Assembly: GCF_020164585.1 (NCBI RefSeq)
Contig: NZ_JAIQZF010000002.1
Coordinates: 124,001 to 188,000, forward strand
Direction of reading: 5' to 3'
DNA: 64,000 bases
DNA from: Psychroflexus curvus
Lineage (GTDB): Bacteria; Bacteroidota; Bacteroidia; Flavobacteriales; Flavobacteriaceae
The notes below the pieces were generated by a model. The model searched no databases and was not told the origin of the DNA. It saw nothing but the letters and a program-made list of their open reading frames with translations. Shown in pieces: positions 46,886 to 55,098 of the stretch; positions within the stretch are counted from its first letter, which is position 1; each line of letters opens with the position of its first letter. The translations under genes were made by a program, and so were the position numbers.

Positions 46886-47413
46886 ATGGGAAGTAGAGCA
46901 GGAAAAAGGTACGCGAAAGCCATTATTGAATTGGCTCAGGATGAAAAGCTGGAAGATAAACTTCTGGAGAACTTCAATTCTATACAGTCTACCATTTCCA
47001 ACAATAAAAATCTTAGACTGATGCTTGCTAGCCCGTTAATTGAAGTAAGCAAAAAAGAGGCTGTGCTTCTAGAAGTTTTTGATAGTGTTGAGACTTTAGT
47101 CAAAAAACTTATCAAAACTCTGGCTGACAATAATCGTGTTGAATTATTGGAAGACGTATCGCAGGCCTATATCGAACTTTACAATTCTATACACCACATT
47201 CAATCGGCCACTGTTATTACAGCAGTTGAGATGAATAAAGAGTTAGAAGAAAAAGTTCAATCAAAAATTAAAGAAATTACTGGTTACACAGCAAATCTCA
47301 CAAACCAAGTCGATGAATCCATTCTTGGTGGTTTTATACTCAGATTGAAAGACCTTCAATTTGATGGAAGTGTATCCAGCAGTCTTAACCGATTCAAAAG
47401 ACAATTATCATAA
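46886..47413 (+). CDS. atpH: F-type ATP synthase subunit delta
   Basis: The 175-aa soluble protein has the helical N-terminal domain (RAGKRYAKAIIELAQ) and a conserved C-terminal DESILGGFILRLKDLQFDGS. It links the b-subunit stalk to the top of F1. Confidence 0.94.
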   Translation: MGSRAGKRYAKAIIELAQDEKLEDKLLENFNSIQSTISNNKNLRLMLASPLIEVSKKEAVLLEVFDSVETLVKKLIKTLADNNRVELLEDVSQAYIELYNSIHHIQSATVITAVEMNKELEEKVQSKIKEITGYTANLTNQVDESILGGFILRLKDLQFDGSVSSSLNRFKRQLS

Positions 47414-47454
47414 TACTAAACGGTATGTACTTACCATTTAATGCAAAATAAATT

Positions 47455-49035
47455 ATGGCTGAAGTAAACTCTGCTGAAGTTTCAGCAATCTTAAAAAAAC
47501 AAATCTCTGGTTTCGAATCTGAAACCTCTCTGGATGAAGTAGGAACGGTACTAAGAGTTGGTGATGGTATCGCCAACGTGTATGGTCTGACCAATGCACA
47601 ACTCGGTGAACTTGTTGAATTTGAAGGAGGACTAAATGGGATGGTACTTAACCTTGAGGAAGACACTGTAGGTGTGGTGCTTTTAGGAAAGTCCAATGAC
47701 ATTAATGAAGGAGATTCTGTTAAGAGAACCAAGAAGATCTCTTCTATCCAGGTAGGAGAAGGAATCGTTGGTCGTGTCGTGAATACGTTAGGTGAAACTA
47801 TCGATGGAAAAGGCGACATAGATGGAGAAACTTTCCTCATGCCTATCGAAAGAAAAGCTCCCGGGGTTATTTACAGACAACCCGTTACTGAACCTATGCA
47901 GACTGGTATTAAATCTATCGATGCCATGGTTCCTGTAGGAAGAGGACAAAGAGAATTGGTGATTGGTGACAGACAGACAGGTAAAACCTCTGTATGTATC
48001 GATACTATTTTAAATCAAAAAGAATTTTTCGACAAAGGAGAGCCAGTTTACTGTATCTATGTAGCGATTGGTCAAAAGGCCTCTACGGTTGCCGGTATTG
48101 CTAACCTTTTGGAAGAAAGAGGAGCCTTGGCTTATACAACTATCGTCGCTGCAAATGCATCTGATCCTGCTGCTATGCAGGTGTACGCTCCGCTAGCTGG
48201 TGCTGCAATTGGTGAGTATTTCAGAGATACAGGAAGACCAGCACTTATTATTTATGATGATTTATCAAAGCAGGCTGTGGCTTACCGTGAAGTCTCTTTA
48301 TTATTGAGAAGACCTCCAGGTCGTGAAGCTTATCCTGGTGATGTATTTTACCTTCACTCCAGATTGCTGGAGCGTTCAGCAAAAATCATAGACGACGATG
48401 GCATTGCTCAACAAATGAATGACTTGCCAGAAGCTTTAAAAGGAAAAGTAAAAGGAGGTGGATCTTTGACTGCTTTACCGATTATTGAAACACAGGCAGG
48501 TGACGTTTCTGCCTATATTCCTACCAACGTGATTTCGATTACGGATGGACAGATTTTCTTAACCTCAGATCTATTTAACTCTGGTGTAAGACCAGCTATT
48601 GACGTAGGTATTTCTGTATCACGTGTTGGAGGATCTGCTCAGATTAAATCGATGAAGAAAGTGGCGGGTACATTAAAACTTGACCAGGCACAATACAGAG
48701 AGCTTGAAGCTTTTGCTAAATTTGGATCCGATTTGGATGCTTCTACTCAAAACACCATTGAAAAAGGTAAACGTAACGTTGAAATTTTAAAGCAGGCAGA
48801 AGCCAATCCATTTGCTGTTGAAGACCAAATTGCAATCGTTTATGCCGGAACCAAAAATTTAATGAGAAATGTTCCTGTAGACAAAATCAAAGAATTTGAA
48901 AAAGATTACCTGTCTTACCTGAACTCTAAGCATCGTGATGTTTTAGACCAGCTTAAAGCAGGTAAATATAATGACGAACTTACAGATACGCTTGAAAGTG
49001 CTGCAAAAGAAATCTCAGCAAAATACCAAGCATAA
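47455..49035 (+). CDS. atpA: F-type ATP synthase subunit alpha
   Basis: The 526-aa protein is of standard length. It carries the nucleotide P-loop GDRQTGKTS, the VYVAIGQK strand and the arginine-finger segment [12 protein letters not shown]. It forms the non-catalytic sites of F1; the catalytic beta subunit (atpD) and epsilon (atpC) are not in this window, as is common in this phylum. Confidence 0.97.
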   Translation: MAEVNSAEVSAILKKQISGFESETSLDEVGTVLRVGDGIANVYGLTNAQLGELVEFEGGLNGMVLNLEEDTVGVVLLGKSNDINEGDSVKRTKKISSIQVGEGIVGRVVNTLGETIDGKGDIDGETFLMPIERKAPGVIYRQPVTEPMQTGIKSIDAMVPVGRGQRELVIGDRQTGKTSVCIDTILNQKEFFDKGEPVYCIYVAIGQKASTVAGIANLLEERGALAYTTIVAANASDPAAMQVYAPLAGAAIGEYFRDTGRPALIIYDDLSKQAVAYREVSLLLRRPPGREAYPGDVFYLHSRLLERSAKIIDDDGIAQQMNDLPEALKGKVKGGGSLTALPIIETQAGDVSAYIPTNVISITDGQIFLTSDLFNSGVRPAIDVGISVSRVGGSAQIKSMKKVAGTLKLDQAQYRELEAFAKFGSDLDASTQNTIEKGKRNVEILKQAEANPFAVEDQIAIVYAGTKNLMRNVPVDKIKEFEKDYLSYLNSKHRDVLDQLKAGKYNDELTDTLESAAKEISAKYQA

Positions 49036-49045
49036 AGCTTAATTT

Positions 49046-49915
49046 ATGGCTAATTTAAAGGAATTAAGAAGTAGGATTACATCGGTATCATCTACGATGC
49101 AGATTACCAGTGCCATGAAAATGGTATCTGCTGCAAAGTTGAATCGTGCTCAAAATGCAATTGAGGATATGCGTCCTTATGCAGAAAAGCTTACTGAACT
49201 TTTACAAGGCCTGAGCGCGTCTATGGATAAGGATACGGACAGCCCTTATTCTGATCAAAGAGAAATTAAGAACGTTCTAGTTATTGCTATATCTTCTAAC
49301 AGAGGACTGGCTGGAGCTTTCAATACGAACATTGTTAAGCGGGTAAGAAACCTTATGCAGGAAACCTATGCTGACAATTCGGTAGATATTATCGCTATTG
49401 GGAAAAAAGCTGGCGATGTTTTAAGAAAAAACAATGACATAAAAGAATCTTACACTGATATTTATGATGATTTGTCCTATGAAGATGTAGCTGAAATTGC
49501 TGAGCATCTGATGGAATTATTCAAGTCTGGTAACTATGACAAGATTGAATTGGTTTACAACAGTTTCAAAAATGCTGCGACACAAATCGTAACTACTGAG
49601 CAGTTTTTACCAATCAAACCTGCAAGTGAAAAGGAAGGTGAAGGCATGTCTTCTGACTATATTTTTGAACCTAATAAAATTGAAATTGTAGAGGATTTAA
49701 TTCCAAAGTCTTTGAAAATCCAATTGTTTAAGGCGATTAGAGATTCTGTAGCATCAGAACACGGAGCGAGGATGACTGCGATGCATAAAGCTACAGACAA
49801 TGCTACCGAGTTAAGAGATGATTTAAAATTATCTTACAACAAAGCAAGACAAGCTTCTATTACCAATGAAATTTTGGAAATTGTGGCAGGTGCAGAAGCT
49901 TTGGCAGATAGCTAA
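49046..49915 (+). CDS. atpG: F-type ATP synthase subunit gamma
   Basis: The 289-aa protein has N- and C-terminal helices that form the rotor shaft (LKELRSRITSVSSTMQIT and the late SYNKARQASITNEILEIV). It lies 10 bp after atpA and is the last gene of the operon, closed by a strong terminator. Confidence 0.96.
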   Translation: MANLKELRSRITSVSSTMQITSAMKMVSAAKLNRAQNAIEDMRPYAEKLTELLQGLSASMDKDTDSPYSDQREIKNVLVIAISSNRGLAGAFNTNIVKRVRNLMQETYADNSVDIIAIGKKAGDVLRKNNDIKESYTDIYDDLSYEDVAEIAEHLMELFKSGNYDKIELVYNSFKNAATQIVTTEQFLPIKPASEKEGEGMSSDYIFEPNKIEIVEDLIPKSLKIQLFKAIRDSVASEHGARMTAMHKATDNATELRDDLKLSYNKARQASITNEILEIVAGAEALADS

Positions 49916-49940
49916 TTTAGAACGATTGCAAAAAATTAAA

Positions 49941-49977
49941 ATAAGAAAAGTCTCTTTTTGAGACTTTTCTTATTTTA
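49941..49977 (+). terminator. Intrinsic terminator of the atp operon
   Basis: A 14-bp perfect stem (49941-49954 with 49960-49973), a T5 loop and a following T tract lie 25 bp past the atpG stop. Confidence 0.88.
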
Positions 49978-50001
49978 GATAATTCTACCCAAAAATCGGT
50001 A

Positions 50002-50030
50002 TTGACTTCTTATAATAAAGCGTATTTTTG
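50002..50030 (+). promoter_or_regulatory. Complete promoter for the M23 lipoprotein gene
   Basis: TTG at 50002-50004, an 18-nt spacer and TATTTTTG at 50023-50030 fit the Bacteroidota consensus. The box overlaps a possible TTG start at 50028, which rules that start out and supports ATG 50052. Confidence 0.7.
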
Positions 50031-50051
50031 GCGTTTTTAACAAAGACCTTT

Positions 50052-51305
50052 ATGTTCAGATTTTTCAACTTTCGTCTTCTCTCTTTGTTACTGGGTATTC
50101 TCGTTATATCCTGTAATGATGATGTTGAAACTACTCCAGAAAAGGAAATAGAAACTATTAAAGTTGAAAAAATACCAGAGCCCAAAATATTTGGCTTTAA
50201 CCTCAACGATTATGAAGTTGTTTTTGATACTGTAAGGCGCGGCGATACGTTTGGAACCATCATGGACAGCCATGGCGTTTCTCCAGGAAAAGTGTATCAG
50301 CTTACCCAGAGTATCCCGGATTCTGTGATGAATTTCAGAAGAATAAATCCTGGCAAACCTTATGCGGTTTTTAAAAGCAAAGATTCCACACAACGCGTAG
50401 AGCACTTCGTTTATCAAAATTCAGTTATTAATTATGCGGTTATTAGTCTGGACAGCGTAAAGGGGACTGCCAAGTCTAAACCTGTTACTATCAAACAGAA
50501 AACCACATCAGGTGTGATTTCTTCGTCGCTTTCAGCAGCGATAGATGAAGCAGGTCTGGATTATTTACTGACCAACAGATTTGCTGATATTTATCAGTGG
50601 AGTGTTGACTTTTTTAAACTTCAGGAAGGTGATCAGTTTAAGCTGATTTACAAAGAAAAATATATAGATGATACCATCTATGCTGGACTTGAAAGTATAG
50701 ATGCCGCTGTTTTAAAACACAGAGGTCGTGAGTTTTATGCGTTTGAATTTGAAATGGATTCTTTAACAGGTCGTACAGATTACTTTGATGAGGAGGCTAA
50801 AACGCTTAGAAAGTTTTTCCTGAAGGCACCTTTGCAGTTTAGCAGAATATCTTCTCGCTACACAAGACGTCGTTTTCACCCTGTGCAGAGACGCTGGAAA
50901 GCTCATAAAGGAACAGATTATGCTGCAGGTACAGGAACTCCCATTTGGTCTACGGCCGATGGTGTCGTGACAAAAGCCAGCTATACCAGGGGAAATGGCA
51001 ATTATGTGAAAGTGAGACATACCAGTAAATACTCTACACAATATTTACACATGTCCAGACGTGCTGTTAAAGTAGGTCAATACGTAAAGCAGGGAGAGAT
51101 CATTGGCTACGTCGGGCAAACGGGTTTAGCCACTGGTCCTCACGTTTGCTACAGGTTTTGGGTTAATGGGAGACAGGTAGATCCCTACAAGGAGGATTTA
51201 CCCGAAGCTGAACCTATGAAAGAAGAACTCAAACCTTCTTATTTTGAATTTATGGCCCCTTTAAAAGTTCAACTTGATAATGTTGAGTACAAAGAAATTA
51301 TGTAA
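50052..51305 (+). CDS. M23-family peptidoglycan endopeptidase, lipoprotein
   Basis: The 417-aa protein has a lipobox (GILVISC), a LysM-like or OapA-like middle (RRGDTFGTIMDSHGVS) and a C-terminal LytM domain. Zinc-site residues are His285 and Asp289 in HKGTDYAAG, and His333 in YLHMS is present. The last motif, normally HxH, reads GPHVCYRF, with Cys366 in place of the second histidine. M23 enzymes cut peptide cross-links in the cell wall. The HxC form may be usual in the flavobacterial subgroup, so activity should not be assumed lost. Confidence 0.9.
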   Translation: MFRFFNFRLLSLLLGILVISCNDDVETTPEKEIETIKVEKIPEPKIFGFNLNDYEVVFDTVRRGDTFGTIMDSHGVSPGKVYQLTQSIPDSVMNFRRINPGKPYAVFKSKDSTQRVEHFVYQNSVINYAVISLDSVKGTAKSKPVTIKQKTTSGVISSSLSAAIDEAGLDYLLTNRFADIYQWSVDFFKLQEGDQFKLIYKEKYIDDTIYAGLESIDAAVLKHRGREFYAFEFEMDSLTGRTDYFDEEAKTLRKFFLKAPLQFSRISSRYTRRRFHPVQRRWKAHKGTDYAAGTGTPIWSTADGVVTKASYTRGNGNYVKVRHTSKYSTQYLHMSRRAVKVGQYVKQGEIIGYVGQTGLATGPHVCYRFWVNGRQVDPYKEDLPEAEPMKEELKPSYFEFMAPLKVQLDNVEYKEIM

Positions 51306-51440
51306 TTCACCTTTTGAAGTTATTATTGGCAATAATTTAAAGCACTTAGCATACTGTATCCTAACAAATTAACAACTCAAGATATTTGATCCCGATTGAG
51401 TAGTCTTCCACGGTTTTAAAATTTAATTTTTTAACAGGTA

Positions 51441-51469
51441 TTCTTAACCTTGTCTTAATATTAGAACTT
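51441..51469 (+). promoter_or_regulatory. Shared upstream element, copy 1 (PHO-box-like direct repeat)
   Basis: A 29-bp stretch is identical to 55022-55050. It contains CTTAACC (51443-51449) and CTTAATA (51454-51460), a direct repeat with an 11-bp period. A -7-like box TTTCTTTG at 51481-51488 follows 11 bp after the element. This geometry is that of PhoB-family activators beside a promoter. The regulator is inferred, not shown. Confidence 0.6.
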
Positions 51470-51512
51470 TCCATCTAGGCTTTCTTTGCATAAAAAATAA
51501 AAAAAAAATCAA

Positions 51513-54500
51513 ATGAAAAAATTACTACTTGGCTTATTCTTTATCATGGGAATAGGCGTTTATGCCCAAGGGGTGACAACCTCATCGATGAGCGGTAAGA
51601 TTACAGACAGTACAGGAGAACCATTGCCTGGAGCAAATGTTCTTGCTGTACACACGCCAACTGGAACTCAGTATGGTGTTGTAACAGATTTTGATGGTTT
51701 TTACCGTATCTCAAACATGAGAGTTGGTGGACCATATACTTTTAAGATTACCTATGTTGGTTTTGAAAACATTGAATTAGAAGGAATTTACCTTAACTTA
51801 GGTGATACTGAAAGAATCAGCAGACAAATGTCTGAGTCCTCTAATGCTTTAGACGAAGTTGTTATTTCAGCGTCAAGAAACGGAATTTTTGATTCTGGAC
51901 AAACAGGTTCAAACACGAATATATCTCAAAGACAAGTTGCAAACCTTCCTTCTGCAACACGTTCGTTAGGAGATTTTATTAGAACAACTCCAGAAGCTCA
52001 AGTAGGTGAGAATGGAAGTATTTCCTTAGGTGGTCAAAACAACAGATACAACGCTATTTATGTGGATGGTGCGGTTAGTAATGATGCCTTTGGTCTTGCT
52101 GGTTCAGGAACCAACGGAGGACAGACAGGTGTAAGCCCAATCTCAATTGACGCGATTGAGTCTTTCCAGGTTAATCTAGCTCCATTTGATGTAAGACAAT
52201 CTGGTTTTGCAGGTGGGTCTATCAATGCGATTACACGTTCTGGCTCAAATAACACAGAAGGGTCTGCTTATTATTACTTAAGAAATCAGGATTTAGCTGG
52301 TAAGACACCGACTGCGATAAATGAAGATGAAAGGGAAAAATTGACTGACTTCACTGCAGAGCTTTTTGGTGCTCGAATAGGTGGTGCTATTGTAAAAGAT
52401 AAATTATTTTATTTTATCAATTATGAAAGACAAGACGAGGTAACTCCACAGCCATTTAATTTTGATCGTTATCAAGGTGATGCATCTAGACAAGACATTT
52501 CTAACTTAAAGCAGGGTTTGATTGATAACTATGGTTATAATCCTGGTGTTTTTGAAAATAATCCTTCAAAACTTGTAAGTGATAAACTTATTACTAGAAT
52601 TGACTGGAATATTAACGATAAAAATAGCATCACATTTAAAAATTCTTATGTAAATGCTGAAAATACAAATCCAAGACAAAGTAATGCCAGAAACCTAAAC
52701 TTCACTGGTAGGGGTGTATTTTTTCCTTCAAGAACTAACTCAACAACTTTGGAGTGGAGTACAACTAATGGTTCTGATATGTCTAATAACCTTCTTATTG
52801 CATATACAGATGTTTTAGATGACAGAAACCCAACAGGAAACCCATTCCCAGCTGTACAGATCTTCGATGGTTCGGGAAGTATTTATTTTGGTTCTGAGCC
52901 ATTTTCAACGGCTAACTTATTAGAGCAAAAAGTATTGAATATTACTAATAACTTTGAATACTATACTGGTCGTCATAAATTAACATTCGGTGTTAACTTT
53001 GAACATTTTGATGCTAAGAATGTATTTTTTAGACAAAATTTTGGTCAATATAGATTTTCTTCACTTTCTGATTTTAACACTTATCTTGACGGTGTTAGCG
53101 GAAATGAGGAGCCTGCAAGATTTTTCGATAGAGGATACTCTCTTATAGGCGGCACAGGAGACAACTCAGCTGGGGCTGCAGAATTTACTTACTCTCAACT
53201 AGGGTTCTACGCACAAGATGATGTAGATGTAACAGATGATTTGAAAGTGAGTTTAGGATTGCGTATCGATATGCCGTACTTTAGTGATGGTTTAGTAAAT
53301 GATGATTTTAATACCAGAACTGTTCAGCTTTTAGAAGCCAACGGTAAAGACTTGCAGGGAGCAAGAGTTGGACAGGGTATCGATACTCAGGTACACTTTT
53401 CTCCAAGATTAGGATTTTCATGGGATGTTGGTGGAAATAAAACAACTCAAGTACGAGGTGGGGTTGGTGTATTTACTTCTAGAATTCCTCTGGTTTGGCC
53501 AGGTGGCGCATACAATAATAACGGTTTAACTGCAGGATTTGTTGATGAAAGGGCTATTAATGGAGATGTATTCTTTAATCCAGATCCATTTGACCAGCCA
53601 GTTCAGCCAGGAGCTGAACCAGGTACCGGATCTACAGGTGGACAAATTGACATATTTGCTCCAGACTTTAAGTTACCTCAGGTTGCTAAATACAACATCG
53701 CTGTTGATCAAAAGTTACCAATTTGGAATTTAATAGCTTCGGGAGAGTTTTTATACAACGACATTTTAAATAACGTTTTTTATGAAAACGTAAATTTAAG
53801 AGGACCAGTAGGAACACTCAACGGAGCGGATAATAGACCTTATTACAACCGTAGAGATTTGATAGATGACAACTATTCTAGTATCTTTTTAGGAACGAAT
53901 ACTAGTGAAGGTTATGCTTACAACGCTACTTTCAAGCTGACAAAGCCATTTCAAAATGGATTTGCTGGACAGATAGCTTATACTTACGGTGAATCTTACA
54001 ATATTTTTGAAGGGACATCATCGCAAAACTCATCACAGTGGAGAGGACTTGAAACTGTAAATGGTAAAAATGCTAATCCAGGTATTCAGCGTTCTAACTT
54101 TTCTTTAGGTTCAAGAATTTCTGCAAATGCATCTTATGAGTACGAGTGGAATGATAATGTAAAAAGTACACTATCTTTATTTTATGCAGGTGAAGAAGGA
54201 TCTCCTTTCACTTACTTGTACAACAATAGACAAGCTAACATCTTAAATGATGATTCCAGAGATAATGCTTTGATCTATATCCCTAGAGATGCAAGTGAAA
54301 TCACTTTTGCTGGGACTCCAGTAGAGCAACAAGAGCAGTGGGAAGCATTTAACAGTTTTATTAATAGAAGCGATTATCTAAGTGAGAGAAGAGGGCAATA
54401 TTCTGAGCGTAACGGCGAGAGAGGGCCTTGGAGTCACATCGTCGACTTGAAGTTTTTACAGGATTTCAGTCTTAATTTAAATAGCAAAAAACACACGTTC

Positions 54501-54737
54501 CAATTATCATTCGATATTTTCAACTTCACAAATCTTATCAATAAAGATTGGGGACGTAGACCATTTATTCCTGGAAGTGTAGGAATCTTAGATGTTGAAG
54601 AGGGTGGACCAGATCCTGTGTTTAGCTTTAATTCAGACAGATTTGGATCAGAGGAAGATCTTGAGATTTTCGATGACTCAGGAATCCTTTCGTCAAGATG
54701 GCAAATGCAAATTGGTTTAAGATATATCTTTAAATAA
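51513..54737 (+). CDS. TonB-dependent receptor with carboxypeptidase-like regulatory domain
   Basis: The 1074-aa outer-membrane receptor has a signal peptide ending at VYAQ, a CarboxypepD_reg-like domain (GKITDSTGEPLPGANVLAV to about residue 110) and a plug (NLPSATRSLGDFIRTTPEAQV, then NAIYVDGAVSNDAFG). A large barrel follows, ending in WQMQIGLRYIFK. It is of the oar-like type without a neighbouring SusD. It imports a bulky or scarce nutrient by TonB energy; the ligand is unknown. It is a single-gene unit with its own terminator, and shares its upstream element and signal-peptide codons with the receptor at 55099. Confidence 0.92.
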   Translation: MKKLLLGLFFIMGIGVYAQGVTTSSMSGKITDSTGEPLPGANVLAVHTPTGTQYGVVTDFDGFYRISNMRVGGPYTFKITYVGFENIELEGIYLNLGDTERISRQMSESSNALDEVVISASRNGIFDSGQTGSNTNISQRQVANLPSATRSLGDFIRTTPEAQVGENGSISLGGQNNRYNAIYVDGAVSNDAFGLAGSGTNGGQTGVSPISIDAIESFQVNLAPFDVRQSGFAGGSINAITRSGSNNTEGSAYYYLRNQDLAGKTPTAINEDEREKLTDFTAELFGARIGGAIVKDKLFYFINYERQDEVTPQPFNFDRYQGDASRQDISNLKQGLIDNYGYNPGVFENNPSKLVSDKLITRIDWNINDKNSITFKNSYVNAENTNPRQSNARNLNFTGRGVFFPSRTNSTTLEWSTTNGSDMSNNLLIAYTDVLDDRNPTGNPFPAVQIFDGSGSIYFGSEPFSTANLLEQKVLNITNNFEYYTGRHKLTFGVNFEHFDAKNVFFRQNFGQYRFSSLSDFNTYLDGVSGNEEPARFFDRGYSLIGGTGDNSAGAAEFTYSQLGFYAQDDVDVTDDLKVSLGLRIDMPYFSDGLVNDDFNTRTVQLLEANGKDLQGARVGQGIDTQVHFSPRLGFSWDVGGNKTTQVRGGVGVFTSRIPLVWPGGAYNNNGLTAGFVDERAINGDVFFNPDPFDQPVQPGAEPGTGSTGGQIDIFAPDFKLPQVAKYNIAVDQKLPIWNLIASGEFLYNDILNNVFYENVNLRGPVGTLNGADNRPYYNRRDLIDDNYSSIFLGTNTSEGYAYNATFKLTKPFQNGFAGQIAYTYGESYNIFEGTSSQNSSQWRGLETVNGKNANPGIQRSNFSLGSRISANASYEYEWNDNVKSTLSLFYAGEEGSPFTYLYNNRQANILNDDSRDNALIYIPRDASEITFAGTPVEQQEQWEAFNSFINRSDYLSERRGQYSERNGERGPWSHIVDLKFLQDFSLNLNSKKHTFQLSFDIFNFTNLINKDWGRRPFIPGSVGILDVEEGGPDPVFSFNSDRFGSEEDLEIFDDSGILSSRWQMQIGLRYIFK

Positions 54738-54760
54738 ATTAAATTTCATCTTTTATATTG

Positions 54761-54796
54761 AAAAAGAGATCCGCCCAGGCGGATCTCTTTTTTTTA
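54761..54796 (+). terminator. Intrinsic terminator after first TonB receptor
   Basis: A 15-bp perfect stem (54761-54775 with 54778-54792), GC-rich at the tip, is followed by a T run, 23 bp past the stop. Confidence 0.88.
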
Positions 54797-55021
54797 ACAA
54801 TTAATTTAAGATTACTCTAAATTAAGCTGAGTGTTTTATAGAATATAGTATTTGCTCCGTGTTGCAATCGACTTCACTCTTAAGCTCTATTGATTTCGTC
54901 AATCCCAGTAAATACTAGCTATTCACGTATTAGTCTTAACTTTTTCAGGTCAAACAAGAGATAATCCGGGGCTATACCTGCTAATTCAGCTTTAGATAAA
55001 CTTTCTTTTTTTCCCAATACT
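54797..55021. other. Gene-free interval between the two TonB receptor units
   Basis: About 225 bp without a reading frame of note. The first 41 bp (54797-54837) match 58834-58874, the tail after the next terminator, at about 30 of 41 positions. The last part leads into the shared upstream element. Confidence 0.4.
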
Positions 55022-55050
55022 TTCTTAACCTTGTCTTAATATTAGAACTT
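55022..55050 (+). promoter_or_regulatory. Shared upstream element, copy 2 (PHO-box-like direct repeat)
   Basis: Identical over 29 bp to 51441-51469, with CTTAA at 55024-55028 and 55035-55039 (11-bp period). TTTCTTTG at 55061-55068 follows after 10 bp. Sequences just outside the element differ, so the 29 bp appear selectively conserved. Confidence 0.6.
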
Positions 55051-55098
55051 ATTATCTGTGTTTCTTTGCATCAAAATATAAACAAAAAACATTTTCAA

